Part shown: piece by piece, positions 47,166 through 56,864 of the stretch
How the letters are laid out: each line of letters starts with the position of its first letter
Position numbering within the stretch: position 1 is the first letter of the stretch
Assembly (NCBI RefSeq): GCF_012910705.2
Contig: NZ_WTVG02000040.1
Location: 124,001-188,000 of the forward strand
DNA length: 64,000 nt
Source of the DNA: Aromatoleum anaerobium
GTDB taxonomy: Bacteria; Pseudomonadota; Gammaproteobacteria; Burkholderiales; Rhodocyclaceae
Direction: 5' to 3'
Notes under the pieces: model-generated
What the model was told of the DNA's origin: nothing
Database searches by the model: none
Seen by the model: the letters and a program-made list of their open reading frames with translations, nothing else
Translations under genes and position numbers: made by a program

Positions 47166-47710
47166 AACGATCCGGCCCGGGCCGGACCACCGCCACGCAC
47201 GCTCCGGTGCGCACATCCAAGCTCCCTCCGGTGCGCGCCTTCGTCGCGCTGGGCGCGAACCTCGGCCAGCCGGTCGCGACGCTCCGGACTGCATTCGAGG
47301 CCCTCGACAGCTTGCCCGACACGCGCGTTGTCGCCCGCTCGGCCCTGTACCGCACCGCCCCGGTGGGCGTCAGCGGGCAGCCCGACTTCTTCAACGCGGT
47401 CGCCGCGATCGACACGACGTTGCCCGCGCGGACGCTGCTCGACGCCTTGTTCGACATCGAGGCCCGCCTCGGCCGCACCCGGACGTATCCTCAGGCGCCA
47501 CGAACGCTGGACCTCGACCTGCTGCTCTACGGCGACGACACCGTCGATGAACCCGGACTCGAAATCCCGCATCCGCGCATGCACCTGCGCGCCTTCGTGC
47601 TCGTCCCCCTCGCGGAAATCGCGCCGGCGGCGACGATCCCCGGCCGCGGGCGCGTCGCCGATCTCCTGCCGGGAGTACGCGACCAGGCAATCGAAAGGCT
47701 GCCGGACTGA
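47162..47710 (+). CDS. folK: HPPK, 2-amino-4-hydroxy-6-hydroxymethyldihydropteridine pyrophosphokinase
   Basis: Transfers pyrophosphate from ATP to the pterin in folate synthesis. The 182-residue protein has VALGANLGQP near the start, PVGVSGQPDFFNAV and the signature RTLDLDLLLYGD. ATG 47162 adds an unusual basic leader of about 20 residues before the conserved VRAFVALG. It belongs to the pcnB-folK-dNK-panB-panC run. Confidence 0.93.
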   Translation: MKRSGPGRTTATHAPVRTSKLPPVRAFVALGANLGQPVATLRTAFEALDSLPDTRVVARSALYRTAPVGVSGQPDFFNAVAAIDTTLPARTLLDALFDIEARLGRTRTYPQAPRTLDLDLLLYGDDTVDEPGLEIPHPRMHLRAFVLVPLAEIAPAATIPGRGRVADLLPGVRDQAIERLPD

Positions 47711-47800
47711 CGCCCCCGATGAAGCTTGATTACCTTTGGGCCGCGTTGTGTAGGCTTGGTACGGTATATTTCATTTTCCGCAACTAGACGGGTCTGACAC

Positions 47801-48442
47801 ATGCTCGACAAGGCGCACTACATCGTGATCGAAGGGCCGATCGGTGCCGGCAAGACCTCGCTCGCGCGCCGCCTCGCGGAGCGGCTCGATGCCGAGACAG
47901 TGCTCGAGCAGCCGGAGCAGAACGCATTTCTCGGGCGTTTCTATCAGGACCCGCAACGCTGGGCGCTGCCGACCCAGCTGTCCTTCCTGTTCCAGCGCGT
48001 CGACCAGCTCGGCGCGCTGGCCGAGCGCGCCGACGCGCCCCCGCGCGTCGTGTCGGACTTCGTTCTCGACAAGGATCCGCTGTTCGCGGCGCTCAACCTC
48101 GCCGACGACGAACTGGCGCTCTACCGCCGGATCTTCGACAGCATGCAGCCGGCCGTGGTGCGGCACCCCGACTTCGTGATCTATCTGCAGGCGAAACCCG
48201 AGACGCTGATCGAGCGTATCCGGCGACGAGGCGTAGAGAGCGAACGCCGCATCACCGAGCGTTACCTGGAGCAGGTCGCTGCGCGCTACGCGCGGTTCTT
48301 CTACGATTACGACGCGGCGCCGCTGTTCGTCGTCGACGCCGAGGTCCTCAACCCGGTCGAGCAGGACGATGACTTCGAGCTCCTGCTCGACCGGCTGCGC
48401 AGCATGCGCGGTTATCGCGAATTCTTCGGCTACGCCGGCTGA
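47801..48442 (+). CDS. deoxynucleoside kinase
   Basis: Phosphorylates deoxynucleosides (dGK/dCK-type family). The 213-residue protein has the P-loop GPIGAGKTS at 12-20, [11 protein letters not shown] and the [12 protein letters not shown] lid arginines. The place between folK and panB is the usual one in betaproteobacteria. Which nucleoside it prefers cannot be read here. Confidence 0.85.
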   Translation: MLDKAHYIVIEGPIGAGKTSLARRLAERLDAETVLEQPEQNAFLGRFYQDPQRWALPTQLSFLFQRVDQLGALAERADAPPRVVSDFVLDKDPLFAALNLADDELALYRRIFDSMQPAVVRHPDFVIYLQAKPETLIERIRRRGVESERRITERYLEQVAARYARFFYDYDAAPLFVVDAEVLNPVEQDDDFELLLDRLRSMRGYREFFGYAG

Positions 48443-48527
48443 CCGCCCCCTCGCCCGCAGCTTTTCGCCACCCCCTTGTGCGGCGCGACATTTTGCGGAA
48501 AACTCCGGCTCTCCTCAGGAGTCCCCC

Positions 48528-49343
48528 ATGAGCTACCTCCAGGACGACAAACCCGTCACCCTGTTCGAAATTGGCAAGATGCGCGCCGAAGGGCGCAAGA
48601 TCAGCATGCTCACCTGCTATGACGCGAGCTTCGCGTCGCTGCTCGAGCGCGCCGGAGTCGACATCGTCCTCGTCGGGGACTCGCTCGGCAACGTCGTGCA
48701 GGGACAGACGTCCACGCTGCCCGTGACGCTGGAGCACATGATCTACCACACCGAATGTGTCGTGCGCGGCGCGACCCGCCCGTTCATCGTCACCGACATG
48801 CCGTTCGGTTCGTATCACGAGAGCCCGTCGCAGGCGATGCGCAACGCCGCCCGCCTGCTCGCCGCCGGCGCACAGATGGTCAAGCTCGAAGGCGGCGCCT
48901 TCATGGCCGAAACCGTCCGTTTCCTCGTCGAACGCGGCGTGCCGGTATGCGCCCACATCGGCCTCACGCCGCAGTCCGTGCACCAGCTGGGCGGCTACCG
49001 CGTGCAGGGCCGCAGCGAGGCCGCGGCGGCGCAGCTGAAGGCCGATGCGCTGGCACTCGAACAGGCCGGCGCCGCGCTGATGGTCATGGAAATGGTCCCC
49101 GCCGCGCTCGCCGGGGAGGTCACCGCGAGCCTCGCTTCGATGGCGACGATCGGCATCGGCGCGGGCCCGGACTGCGACGGCCAGGTGCTCGTGCTGCACG
49201 ACATGATCGGCGTCTATCCGGGCAAGAAAGCGCGCTTCGTCAGGAATTTCATGAGCGGCAAGGCCGGTATCGACGAGGCCGTCGCGAGCTACGTCCAGGC
49301 CGTCAAGGACGGCAGTTTTCCCGCCCCCGAACACTGTTATTGA
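48528..49343 (+). CDS. panB: ketopantoate hydroxymethyltransferase
   Basis: First committed step of pantothenate synthesis. The 271-residue protein has [30 protein letters not shown], with the metal-binding Asp, then MVKLEGG and [24 protein letters not shown] at 48528 follows CAGGAG. It lies 33 bases before panC and is probably co-transcribed with it. Confidence 0.95.
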   Translation: MSYLQDDKPVTLFEIGKMRAEGRKISMLTCYDASFASLLERAGVDIVLVGDSLGNVVQGQTSTLPVTLEHMIYHTECVVRGATRPFIVTDMPFGSYHESPSQAMRNAARLLAAGAQMVKLEGGAFMAETVRFLVERGVPVCAHIGLTPQSVHQLGGYRVQGRSEAAAAQLKADALALEQAGAALMVMEMVPAALAGEVTASLASMATIGIGAGPDCDGQVLVLHDMIGVYPGKKARFVRNFMSGKAGIDEAVASYVQAVKDGSFPAPEHCY

Positions 49344-49376
49344 GCCGCGCCCTTCCAGCTTCCGAGACCCGCTGCC

Positions 49377-50207
49377 ATGCAGATCCACACCACCCTCCAG
49401 AGCCTGCGCGCCGCGCGCGCCGCGGCCGCCGGCAAAGTCGCACTCGTCCCCACGATGGGCAACCTGCACGACGGCCACATCGCGCTGATGCGGCAGGCCG
49501 CCGGCCACGCCGATTCGATCGTCGCGAGCATTTTCGTCAACCGCCTGCAGTTCGGCCCGCGTGACGACTTCGACCGCTATCCGCGGACGTTCAAGGACGA
49601 CTGCGAAAGGCTTGAGGCGGCGGGCGTCGCCCACGTGTTCGCGCCGGATGAAGGCGAGATGTACCCGCAACCGCAGCAGTACCACGTCGACCCGGCGCCG
49701 GCGCACGTCACCATTCTCGAAGGCGAGTTCCGTCCCGGCCACTTCCGCGGCGTCGCGACGGTCGTGCTGAAGCTCCTCAACATCGTGCGCCCGGACGTCG
49801 CGCTGTTCGGCAAGAAGGACTACCAGCAGCTGATGGTGCTGACGAACATGGTGCGCGAACTGGCCGTCGCGGTCGAGGTCGTGCCGGGCGAGACGATCCG
49901 CGCGGCCGACGGGCTCGCGCTGTCGTCGCGCAACGGCTACCTGTCCGCCGAAGAGCGCGCCGAGGCGCCGCGGCTGTACCGCGAGCTCGCCCGCATCCGC
50001 GACGCGGTGCGGCGCGGCGATCGCGATTTCCTGAAGCTCGAAACCGAAGCGGTGGCCGGACTCGCCGCGCACGGCTGGCACCCTGACTACGTCGCCGTGC
50101 GCCGTCGCGTGGACCTGCAGCCTCCAGGCCACGCAGACGATGCACTGGTCGTGCTCGCCGCGGCGAAGCTCGGCCACACGCGGCTGATCGACAATCTCGA
50201 AATCTGA
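49377..50207 (+). CDS. panC: pantothenate synthetase
   Basis: Joins pantoate and beta-alanine with ATP. The 276-residue protein has [18 protein letters not shown], with the HIGH-like motif [22 protein letters not shown], and [11 protein letters not shown], then [11 protein letters not shown]. All catalytic blocks are present. Confidence 0.95.
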   Translation: MQIHTTLQSLRAARAAAAGKVALVPTMGNLHDGHIALMRQAAGHADSIVASIFVNRLQFGPRDDFDRYPRTFKDDCERLEAAGVAHVFAPDEGEMYPQPQQYHVDPAPAHVTILEGEFRPGHFRGVATVVLKLLNIVRPDVALFGKKDYQQLMVLTNMVRELAVAVEVVPGETIRAADGLALSSRNGYLSAEERAEAPRLYRELARIRDAVRRGDRDFLKLETEAVAGLAAHGWHPDYVAVRRRVDLQPPGHADDALVVLAAAKLGHTRLIDNLEI

Positions 50208-50345
50208 ACGACATCGGGCGCCGCCGGCGCGCTTGCCCGCGCAGGTGGCGCTTGCGTCCGCGCCGAAGTCGATTCAAGCTATGACGACGTGTTCGCGTCG
50301 GTGCCAGCCGGCACGGCAGTCAACGACAAGAGGAGGGAAGCAGCA

Positions 50346-50792
50346 ATGACCACCACGACAGTGCGGCAGATTCTGGAAACAAAAGGCGCGGGCGCCCATG
50401 CGGTGTCACCGGACGTCAGCGTGTTCGATGCGCTGGCAGTCATGGCCAAGCACGACATCGGCGCCGTGCTGGTGACGGAACACGATCACCTCACGGGGAT
50501 ATTCACCGAACGCGACTACGCGCGGAAACTCGTACTGAAAGGCCTCAGTTCGAAAGAGGCGACGGTCGGCGAACTAATGACGCCGAACGTCTGCACGATC
50601 ACGCCGTCGCACACCGTCGATGAGGTCATGAACATCATGACCGAGAACCGCTTTCGCCACCTGCCGGTCGTCGAGCGCGGCAAGATCGTCGGCATCGTGA
50701 CGATCGGCGACGTCGTCAAATCGATCATCGTCCAGCAGGAAGAGACGATCAGCCACCTGTCGAGCTACATCGCGGGCGACATCACGAACTGA
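50346..50792 (+). CDS. CBS-domain protein
   Basis: A 148-residue soluble protein made of two CBS domains (about 8-65 and 75-135), with IGAVLVTEHDHLTGIFTERDYARK and FRHLPVVERGKIVGIVTIGDVVK as the repeated strands. CBS pairs bind adenosine nucleotides such as AMP, ATP or NAD. ATG 50346 follows GAGGAGG. No fused effector domain is present; the partner is unknown. It is the last core gene before the IS110 element. Confidence 0.88.
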   Translation: MTTTTVRQILETKGAGAHAVSPDVSVFDALAVMAKHDIGAVLVTEHDHLTGIFTERDYARKLVLKGLSSKEATVGELMTPNVCTITPSHTVDEVMNIMTENRFRHLPVVERGKIVGIVTIGDVVKSIIVQQEETISHLSSYIAGDITN

Positions 50793-50808
50793 GCAACTGT
50801 CTTTCGAG

Positions 50809-52072
<1,264 letters not shown>

Positions 52073-52074
52073 TC

Positions 52075-52167
52075 TTGGCACACTGGAGCTCTTCGTTTGG
52101 CACGGTTTATTGGCACGATAAGACAAAGCGCGCCATTCTATTGGCACGCATACGCGAATCGTGCCAA
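52075..52167. repeat. clustered TTGGCAC motifs
   Basis: TTGGCAC(G) occurs at 52075, 52097, 52110 and 52141, and in inverted form (CGTGCCAA) at 52160-52167. The last two form an 8-bp inverted repeat with an 11-base spacer. Five copies in 93 bases are unlikely by chance. They lie between the IS110 edge and the truncated zinc-finger gene and could be operators or the end of an old mobile element. Confidence 0.5.
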
Positions 52168-52347
52168 CGGCAGAAAGCCCACCAACCCAATGTCGATCGG
52201 GATATTGGCGTTGTCGCTAACGATCATCTGTCTCCACTTCTTGCATCGTTCCTTTTGGCAGTCCGGTGCCGAACAGAAGGTGTGGTTTTTGACGCGTGGA
52301 TCTGGCTGGAAGGTCTGGCCGCAGCAGGCGCAAATCTTGGTGCTCAT
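52138..52347 (-). pseudogene. truncated zinc-finger protein gene
   Basis: From ATG 52347 the frame encodes STKICACCGQTFQPDP, then FCSAPDCQKERCKKWRQ. This C-x2-C / C-x4-C type zinc finger is common in small proteins near mobile elements. After about 45 residues (SDNA) the family similarity ends and an unrelated tail runs to a stop at 52138, so the 3' end appears to have been replaced, perhaps when neighbouring DNA was rearranged. Confidence 0.6.
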
Positions 52348-52356
52348 CAAATTTCT

Positions 52357-52376
52357 CCATACGAAAATTCGTATGG
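52357..52376. repeat. 20-bp inverted repeat (likely operator)
   Basis: CCATACGAA and TTCGTATGG are perfect inverted copies separated by two bases. The site lies 10 bases upstream of the start codon of the zinc-finger gene (reading on the - strand), a good place for a repressor site. Confidence 0.5.
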
Positions 52377-52504
52377 GAACTGCTGACCGTCGCATGGCGC
52401 AGGGCGTGAACCAATAAAACATCCATTCACACCCATTTACCCCTTGCGGCTCCGAGGACTCAACATCTTGAGAAATGGGTGTTATTGGGTGTATTATTGG
52501 TTCT

Positions 52505-53153
52505 ATGCTTCGCTCTGACACCCTTCAGATCACCCCTGAGATCTTGAGCCTGATTGCTCGGATTGATGAGTTCAAAGGCGCTTGGCGCGCCTTGGGCACC
52601 CTTGCACCTGATCGTCTGTCTGCCTTGCGCAGGGTGGCCACCATCGAGAGCATCGGGTCGTCTACCCGTATCGAGGGCAGCAAGCTGACCGACAGGGAAG
52701 TGGAGAAGCTACTTTCCAACCTGGCCATCCAGTCTTTCGAGACCCGTGATGAGCAGGAAGTGGCTGGCTACGCCGAGCTGATGGACTTGGTGTTCAGCTC
52801 CTGGCGGGAGATCCCGTTCAACGAGAACCATGTCAAGCAACTGCACCAAATCCTGCTGCGTCACAGCGAGAAGGATTCACGGCACCGGGGACAGTACAAG
52901 ACCAACTCAAATAGCGTGGCCGCTTTCGATGAAAACGGTGTGCAGATCGGGATCGTGTTCGAGACGGCAAGCCCGTTCGACACGCCGCGCCTGATGGCTG
53001 AACTTGTGACCTGGGTGAATGAGGAGCGCGACAAGGCGCAGTTGCACCTGCTATTGATCATCGCCATCTTCGTCGTGGTGTTCCTGGAGATTCACCCGTT
53101 CCAGGATGGCAACGGCCGCCTCAGTCGTATTTTGACCACTTTGTTGCTCATTC
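52505..53153 (+). pseudogene. fic: fic gene, 5' part (interrupted by IS66)
   Basis: Fic proteins usually AMPylate target proteins. The first 216 residues are present: the N-terminal inhibitory motif S-x3-E-G (Ser53, Glu57, Gly58 in GSSTRIEGSK) and the catalytic loop HPFQDGNGRLSR (about 197-208, with His and the GNGR anion site). The sequence then runs into the IS66 end at 53154, where foreign codons lead to a stop. Joining 52505-53153 to 59091-59491 gives an uninterrupted frame of 1050 bases (349 aa), so this was a complete class II-like Fic protein. Confidence 0.85.
53146..53153. repeat. left 8-bp target duplication of IS66 element
   Basis: GCTCATTC here is repeated directly at 59083-59090, exactly flanking the IS66 ends. 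Eight bases is the normal IS66 duplication. Confidence 0.92.
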
Positions 53154-53189
53154 GTAAGCGCTCCACGAACCCCATCCTTCCCGAACTTG

Positions 53190-53399
53190 CTACGCTGTGA
53201 TCAGATGCTCAGCCTTGAGATTCCAAGGCAGGAGGGCCTCGAAGTGTTCGACGGTGGTCGCAGCGGGCAGCGCCCGCAGCACGTGGCGCAGCCACAGGTA
53301 CGGCTCGAGACCGTTGGCCTTGGCGGTTTCGACCAACGAGTAGATGAGCGCGCTGGCACGCGCACCGGCCTGGGTGTCCGAGAAGAGCCACGCCTTTCT
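53190..53399 (-). pseudogene. IS66 tnpC, 3' part
   Basis: Read on the - strand this encodes RKAWLFSDTQAGARASALIY, then LVETAKANGLEPYLWLRHVL, ending NLKAEHLITA and a stop at 53190. This is the well-known C-terminal part of IS66 transposases (GRKxWLFSDT...). It continues the tnpC frame interrupted at 56865. Confidence 0.88.
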
Positions 53400-53400
53400 G

Positions 53401-53420
53401 TTATCGAAATGTTTCGATAA
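53401..53420. repeat. palindrome at one edge of the RIT element
   Basis: TTATCGAAATGTTTCGATAA is an almost perfect 20-bp palindrome lying just outside the left 30-bp repeat of the RIT element, directly at the junction with tnpC. No copy is present at the other edge. It may be the recombination (attachment) site of the element. Confidence 0.6.
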
Positions 53421-53424
53421 CCGG

Positions 53425-53454
53425 AATTATCCTCGGTCAACTATTAGGCAAGGT
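53425..53454. repeat. left 30-bp inverted repeat of RIT element
   Basis: Begins AATTATCCTCGGTCAACT; its exact inverted copy is at 56835-56864. Confidence 0.93.
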
Positions 53455-53510
53455 CTGCCGCCGGGATCGGCCACTTGTGTGGCGGGCCGCGTACTTGAGT
53501 TTGCATAATT

Positions 53511-54521
53511 TCAGAGGCTTTCGAGGAATTTGAGGACAGCGTCGCTTGGGCGGTAGCGTTTGCGCTTGGTCTCCGGCGGCGCGAGCGTATCGAGGGCACG
53601 TTCCTTCATTGCCAGGTCGGCCTCGACGTAGCCATGGGTCGTGACCGGGCTCTCGTGCCCCAGCCACAAGGCGATGACCGTGATGTCGACGCCGGCCTGC
53701 AACAGATGCATGGCGGTCGTGTGCCTCCAGGAATGGGGCGATATTCTGCGCCCCGCCAGCCGCGGACACTGCGTCGTCGCCGCCGTGATCGCGAGGGCAA
53801 GTCGCTCGGCGACATTCGTGCGGGTCATCGCTCGCCCGCTGCGGTTGGGGACGAGGGGCTGGTCGGTGCGCAAATCTGCATACTTCAACCAGTGACGGAT
53901 TTCGGCCGCCGTTTCTTTCCACAGCGGCACGGTTCGTTGCTTGCGGCCCTTTCCATGCAGACGCACCGAGGACGTCGCGCCGAGCGTGACATCGGCGACC
54001 CGGATGCCGATCATCTCGGAAACCCGCGCGCCGGTGTTGTAGAGCAACGCGAACATCATCCGATCACGACGACCACACCAGGTGCTCGTGTCGGGGGCGG
54101 CGAGAACGGCTTGAACCTCATCGCGGGAGAGATACTCGAGCAGGGGCCGCTCGAAGCGTTTCATGGGTATTGCCAGAATCTGCTGCGCGAGTTGCAACGC
54201 CGGCGGGCATTGCAAGGCCACGTAATGGGCAAAGGCGCGCACCGCAGCCAGTCGTGCGTTGCGGCTGCGCACCGTGTTGCGGCGCTCGGTTTCGAGGTGG
54301 GCGAGGAAGTCGAGGACCAGTGCCGCATCGAAATCCCCCAGCGTCAGCTTGGCCGGTGGCTTGCCCCGTTCTCGTTCTGCATAGGTCAGCAGCAGCCGGA
54401 AGGTATCGCGATAGGCCACAACCGTTCTCGGACTGGCGTTCTGTTGCTGGATCAGACGTTCGGCAAAGAAGCGCTGGAGCAAGGTGGCGAAGTCGGCGGG
54501 AACTGCGAGCAAGGGGTTCAT
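53511..54521 (-). CDS. RIT tyrosine recombinase, third gene (RitC-type)
   Basis: The 336-residue integrase has an N-terminal SAM-like domain (about 10-110) and a C-terminal catalytic domain with Arg in TGARVSEMIG, HSWRHTTA and HESPVTTHGYV for the Tyr nucleophile. It is the last gene of the trio. Its start overlaps the second gene's stop by four bases. In RIT elements the three proteins are thought to act together. Confidence 0.9.
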   Translation of the reverse strand: MNPLLAVPADFATLLQRFFAERLIQQQNASPRTVVAYRDTFRLLLTYAERERGKPPAKLTLGDFDAALVLDFLAHLETERRNTVRSRNARLAAVRAFAHYVALQCPPALQLAQQILAIPMKRFERPLLEYLSRDEVQAVLAAPDTSTWCGRRDRMMFALLYNTGARVSEMIGIRVADVTLGATSSVRLHGKGRKQRTVPLWKETAAEIRHWLKYADLRTDQPLVPNRSGRAMTRTNVAERLALAITAATTQCPRLAGRRISPHSWRHTTAMHLLQAGVDITVIALWLGHESPVTTHGYVEADLAMKERALDTLAPPETKRKRYRPSDAVLKFLESL

Positions 54522-55483
54522 CGCGTCGCTCCCTCGGTGTAACGATGGAAGCGTTCGGCGGCAATCGCCATCAGTTCTGGAATACCGGTGAAGTACCAGT
54601 AGGTGTCGCTCACCTTGGCATGTCCGACGTACGTCGATAGCGCCAGGACGGCCCGGTCGACATCGATGCCCTGCTCGTAGAAGCGCAAAGTGCTCCTGAC
54701 TATGAAGGTGTGCCTCATGTCATGCAGGCGGTGATGCGGGTAGTCGCCGCGGGGCTGCCAGCCGAGTTGCTGACACAGCGCCTGCAAGGCGTACAGGATG
54801 TCGCGCCGATTCGCACAATGGCCGTCATCGCGCAGGAAGAACCGGTCGCAGGCGGGTCGAGGCACGAGCCGGTCACGCTGAAGAGCATATGCGTCCAGGT
54901 ACTCAGTTACGGTCAGATGAAGCGGCACCAACCGCTGCCGGTGGAACTTGGCTTCCCGGATACGGAGGATTCCGGCCTCGAGGTCGACGTCGGCGCGTGT
55001 GAGCCCGAGCGCTTCGGAGATGCGCAGGCCGCTGGCGGCGAGCAAGCCGAAGATGCACCGGCAAGTCGCCGGCCGCAAACCATGCTCCGGCGCCAGGCCA
55101 TTGGCTGCATCGAGCAGCGCGATCAACTCCGCCTCGGTGTAGATATGCGGCACCAGGCGCCGGTGCGCCGGGCCGAAGAGACCTCGTGGTGGCATCTCCG
55201 TCGCCGGATCGTCGCGCAGGCAGAAGCGTGCGAAGCCACGCAGAACGTCGATACGGCGTGCCCACGTGAGCGGATTTGGGCGCTGCGAAGACCGTGCCCA
55301 TGCGCTGGCCAGCGCCACCGTCAGGTGATCTGCGGTACCACATCGGTCAGCAAAGCGGGCAAAGGATCGAAGCTGCGTGGCATCGATGCTGAGCTCGAAT
55401 CCGTGACGGCGGCGATACGCCAGATACGTCTCGACCCGAGTCATCCAGGAAACCGGGGCGTTCATGACCGACTCCCGGGCCAC
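54518..55483 (-). CDS. RIT tyrosine recombinase, second gene (RitB-type)
   Basis: The 321-residue protein has catalytic blocks SGLRISEALGL (Arg), HDMRHTF (HxxR) and GHAKVSDTYWYF (Tyr). The start is either ATG 55483 or the later ATG 55465 (MNAPVSWM); with the former it overlaps the first gene by 22 bases. Both give a normal N-terminal DNA-binding domain. Confidence 0.9.
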   Translation of the reverse strand: MARESVMNAPVSWMTRVETYLAYRRRHGFELSIDATQLRSFARFADRCGTADHLTVALASAWARSSQRPNPLTWARRIDVLRGFARFCLRDDPATEMPPRGLFGPAHRRLVPHIYTEAELIALLDAANGLAPEHGLRPATCRCIFGLLAASGLRISEALGLTRADVDLEAGILRIREAKFHRQRLVPLHLTVTEYLDAYALQRDRLVPRPACDRFFLRDDGHCANRRDILYALQALCQQLGWQPRGDYPHHRLHDMRHTFIVRSTLRFYEQGIDVDRAVLALSTYVGHAKVSDTYWYFTGIPELMAIAAERFHRYTEGATR

Positions 55484-56712
55484 GGCAGGGCCACGGCCCG
55501 CAAGCCTTCCAGATCGACGCGCGCGTAGCTGTTGGCCGTGTCGAGGCTTTGGTGGCGCAGGAAGTCGGCGATTTCTTTGACGGAGGCCCCTGAGCGCTGC
55601 AGATGCGTCGCCATGGTCCGCCGAAGTACATGGGTGTTGCAGAACCGATCGCTCAGCCCGCAGCGAACAAAGGCGCGATTCATCGAATTACGGATCGCCG
55701 GTACGCCCAACGGTTTGTCGAAGGGCGCGCGGTGTCGTACGAACAATGCCCGGTTCACGGTCTGCGGTCGTCCCCGCCGTAGGTACTGAGCGATGGCTTC
55801 GCCGGTGGACTCCGGCAGGGGCAACTGCTGCACGCGTTTGCTCTTGGTGCTGCTGATCGTCAGCGTTGCGCTGCGCCAGTCCACCGACTCCAGGGTCAGG
55901 TAGGTGACTTCATGGCCGCGCAGACCAAGATCGAGCAGGCAGCGCGCGATGGCGTAATCGCGCAGTCCGACAGGGTCAGCGCGATCGAATGCCTTCAGGA
56001 AGGCATCCAGTTCGGCGTCCGCGAGCACTTTGGGCAGAGTGGTGCGGCGCCAGTCCGCAATTCTTGGCAGGGAGGCCGCCAAGGCAGCGGTCGACTCACC
56101 CAGCAGGGCACGGTAACGAAAGTAGCTGCGCAGACTGTTGCCGACGACGCGCAGCGATGACGGCCGCAAATGTGAACTCAACTCGGCAAAGAATGTATCC
56201 AAGCGCGCTGCGGACAGCTGCGCGATCACGGGAGTTGAAACTCCAAACTCGCGAACAAGGAAGGTGCCGACATGGTGAACTCGGCGGTCACGGGTGACGG
56301 GAGCCAACCCACAAATGTTCGAGAGGTACTCGCCAAACCGCTCGAGTTCAACCGCCACCGGATCCGTCAATGTCGCTGCCGATGGGTCGCCGGGCAGCAG
56401 GCGGAGCATATGCCGTAGCGCTGCGCCTGAACTGGCGGCAGAGGGATAGCAAGGCGCCGGGCATGTGCAGGCAGGGAGGTGGTCGTGCAAGAAGCGCTTG
56501 ATGAGCGCAGCATCAAGGCGCGACATCCTGATCTCGTCAGTCTTGATCCAGTGGCTGAAATGGGCCAGACCGCCCAGATAAGCGCGGATGGTGTGATCGG
56601 GATAGCGCTGGTTGCGCAACGCTTCGATGTAGGGGGCGACGACGTCGTTGAGCGGGCCGTCAGTCAGCCAGTCGCGACGAGCAAAGTTCGTCAGGCACGC
56701 ATCCGTAGGCAT
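55462..56712 (-). CDS. RIT tyrosine recombinase, first gene (RitA-type)
   Basis: The 416-residue protein is the largest of the three. An extra cysteine-bearing loop (CTCPAPCYPS) lies in the N-terminal half. The catalytic set is DLGLRGHEV (Arg), HVLRRTMA (HxxR), and LRHQSLDTANSYARVD with the Tyr nucleophile. It starts 122 bases inside the right end of the element, so a promoter within that end should drive the operon. Confidence 0.9.
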   Translation of the reverse strand: MPTDACLTNFARRDWLTDGPLNDVVAPYIEALRNQRYPDHTIRAYLGGLAHFSHWIKTDEIRMSRLDAALIKRFLHDHLPACTCPAPCYPSAASSGAALRHMLRLLPGDPSAATLTDPVAVELERFGEYLSNICGLAPVTRDRRVHHVGTFLVREFGVSTPVIAQLSAARLDTFFAELSSHLRPSSLRVVGNSLRSYFRYRALLGESTAALAASLPRIADWRRTTLPKVLADAELDAFLKAFDRADPVGLRDYAIARCLLDLGLRGHEVTYLTLESVDWRSATLTISSTKSKRVQQLPLPESTGEAIAQYLRRGRPQTVNRALFVRHRAPFDKPLGVPAIRNSMNRAFVRCGLSDRFCNTHVLRRTMATHLQRSGASVKEIADFLRHQSLDTANSYARVDLEGLRAVALPWPGSRS

Positions 56713-56834
56713 GGTGTGCTCCTGTGGTGAGGGATCGGACTCACAGGAAACACCAATTCTTATGGCAGGTTCGCCGACAGCAATGAGAGCTGAGACCCCC
56801 GATGGCCCTAGGCTTCGCGGACGGTAGCGAGCAA

Positions 56835-56864
56835 ACCTTGCCTAATAGTTGACCGAGGATAATT
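56835..56864. repeat. right 30-bp inverted repeat of RIT element
   Basis: Exact inverted copy of 53425-53454; ends ...GACCGAGGATAATT at the tnpC junction. Confidence 0.93.

Larger units (their letters stand above)
53425..56864. mobile_element. RIT element (three tyrosine recombinases in trio)
   Basis: Three overlapping tyrosine-recombinase genes on the - strand are enclosed by perfect 30-bp inverted repeats (53425-53454, beginning AATTATCCTCGGTCAACT, and 56835-56864). This is the established layout of Recombinase-In-Trio elements. It sits inside IS66 tnpC, splitting the transposase between GR and RKAW. No target duplication was identified. Confidence 0.88.

Noticed and set aside
48348..50177. 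609-residue - strand frame opposite panB and panC
   Set aside because: Antisense shadow of two clearly conserved genes.
53634..54542. + strand frame opposite the third RIT recombinase
   Set aside because: Antisense shadow; the - strand frame has full recombinase motifs.
53401..56864. CRISPR array or phage attachment region suggested by repeats and integrases
   Set aside because: The repeats are two inverted ends and one palindrome, not a direct-repeat array, and no phage structural genes are present.
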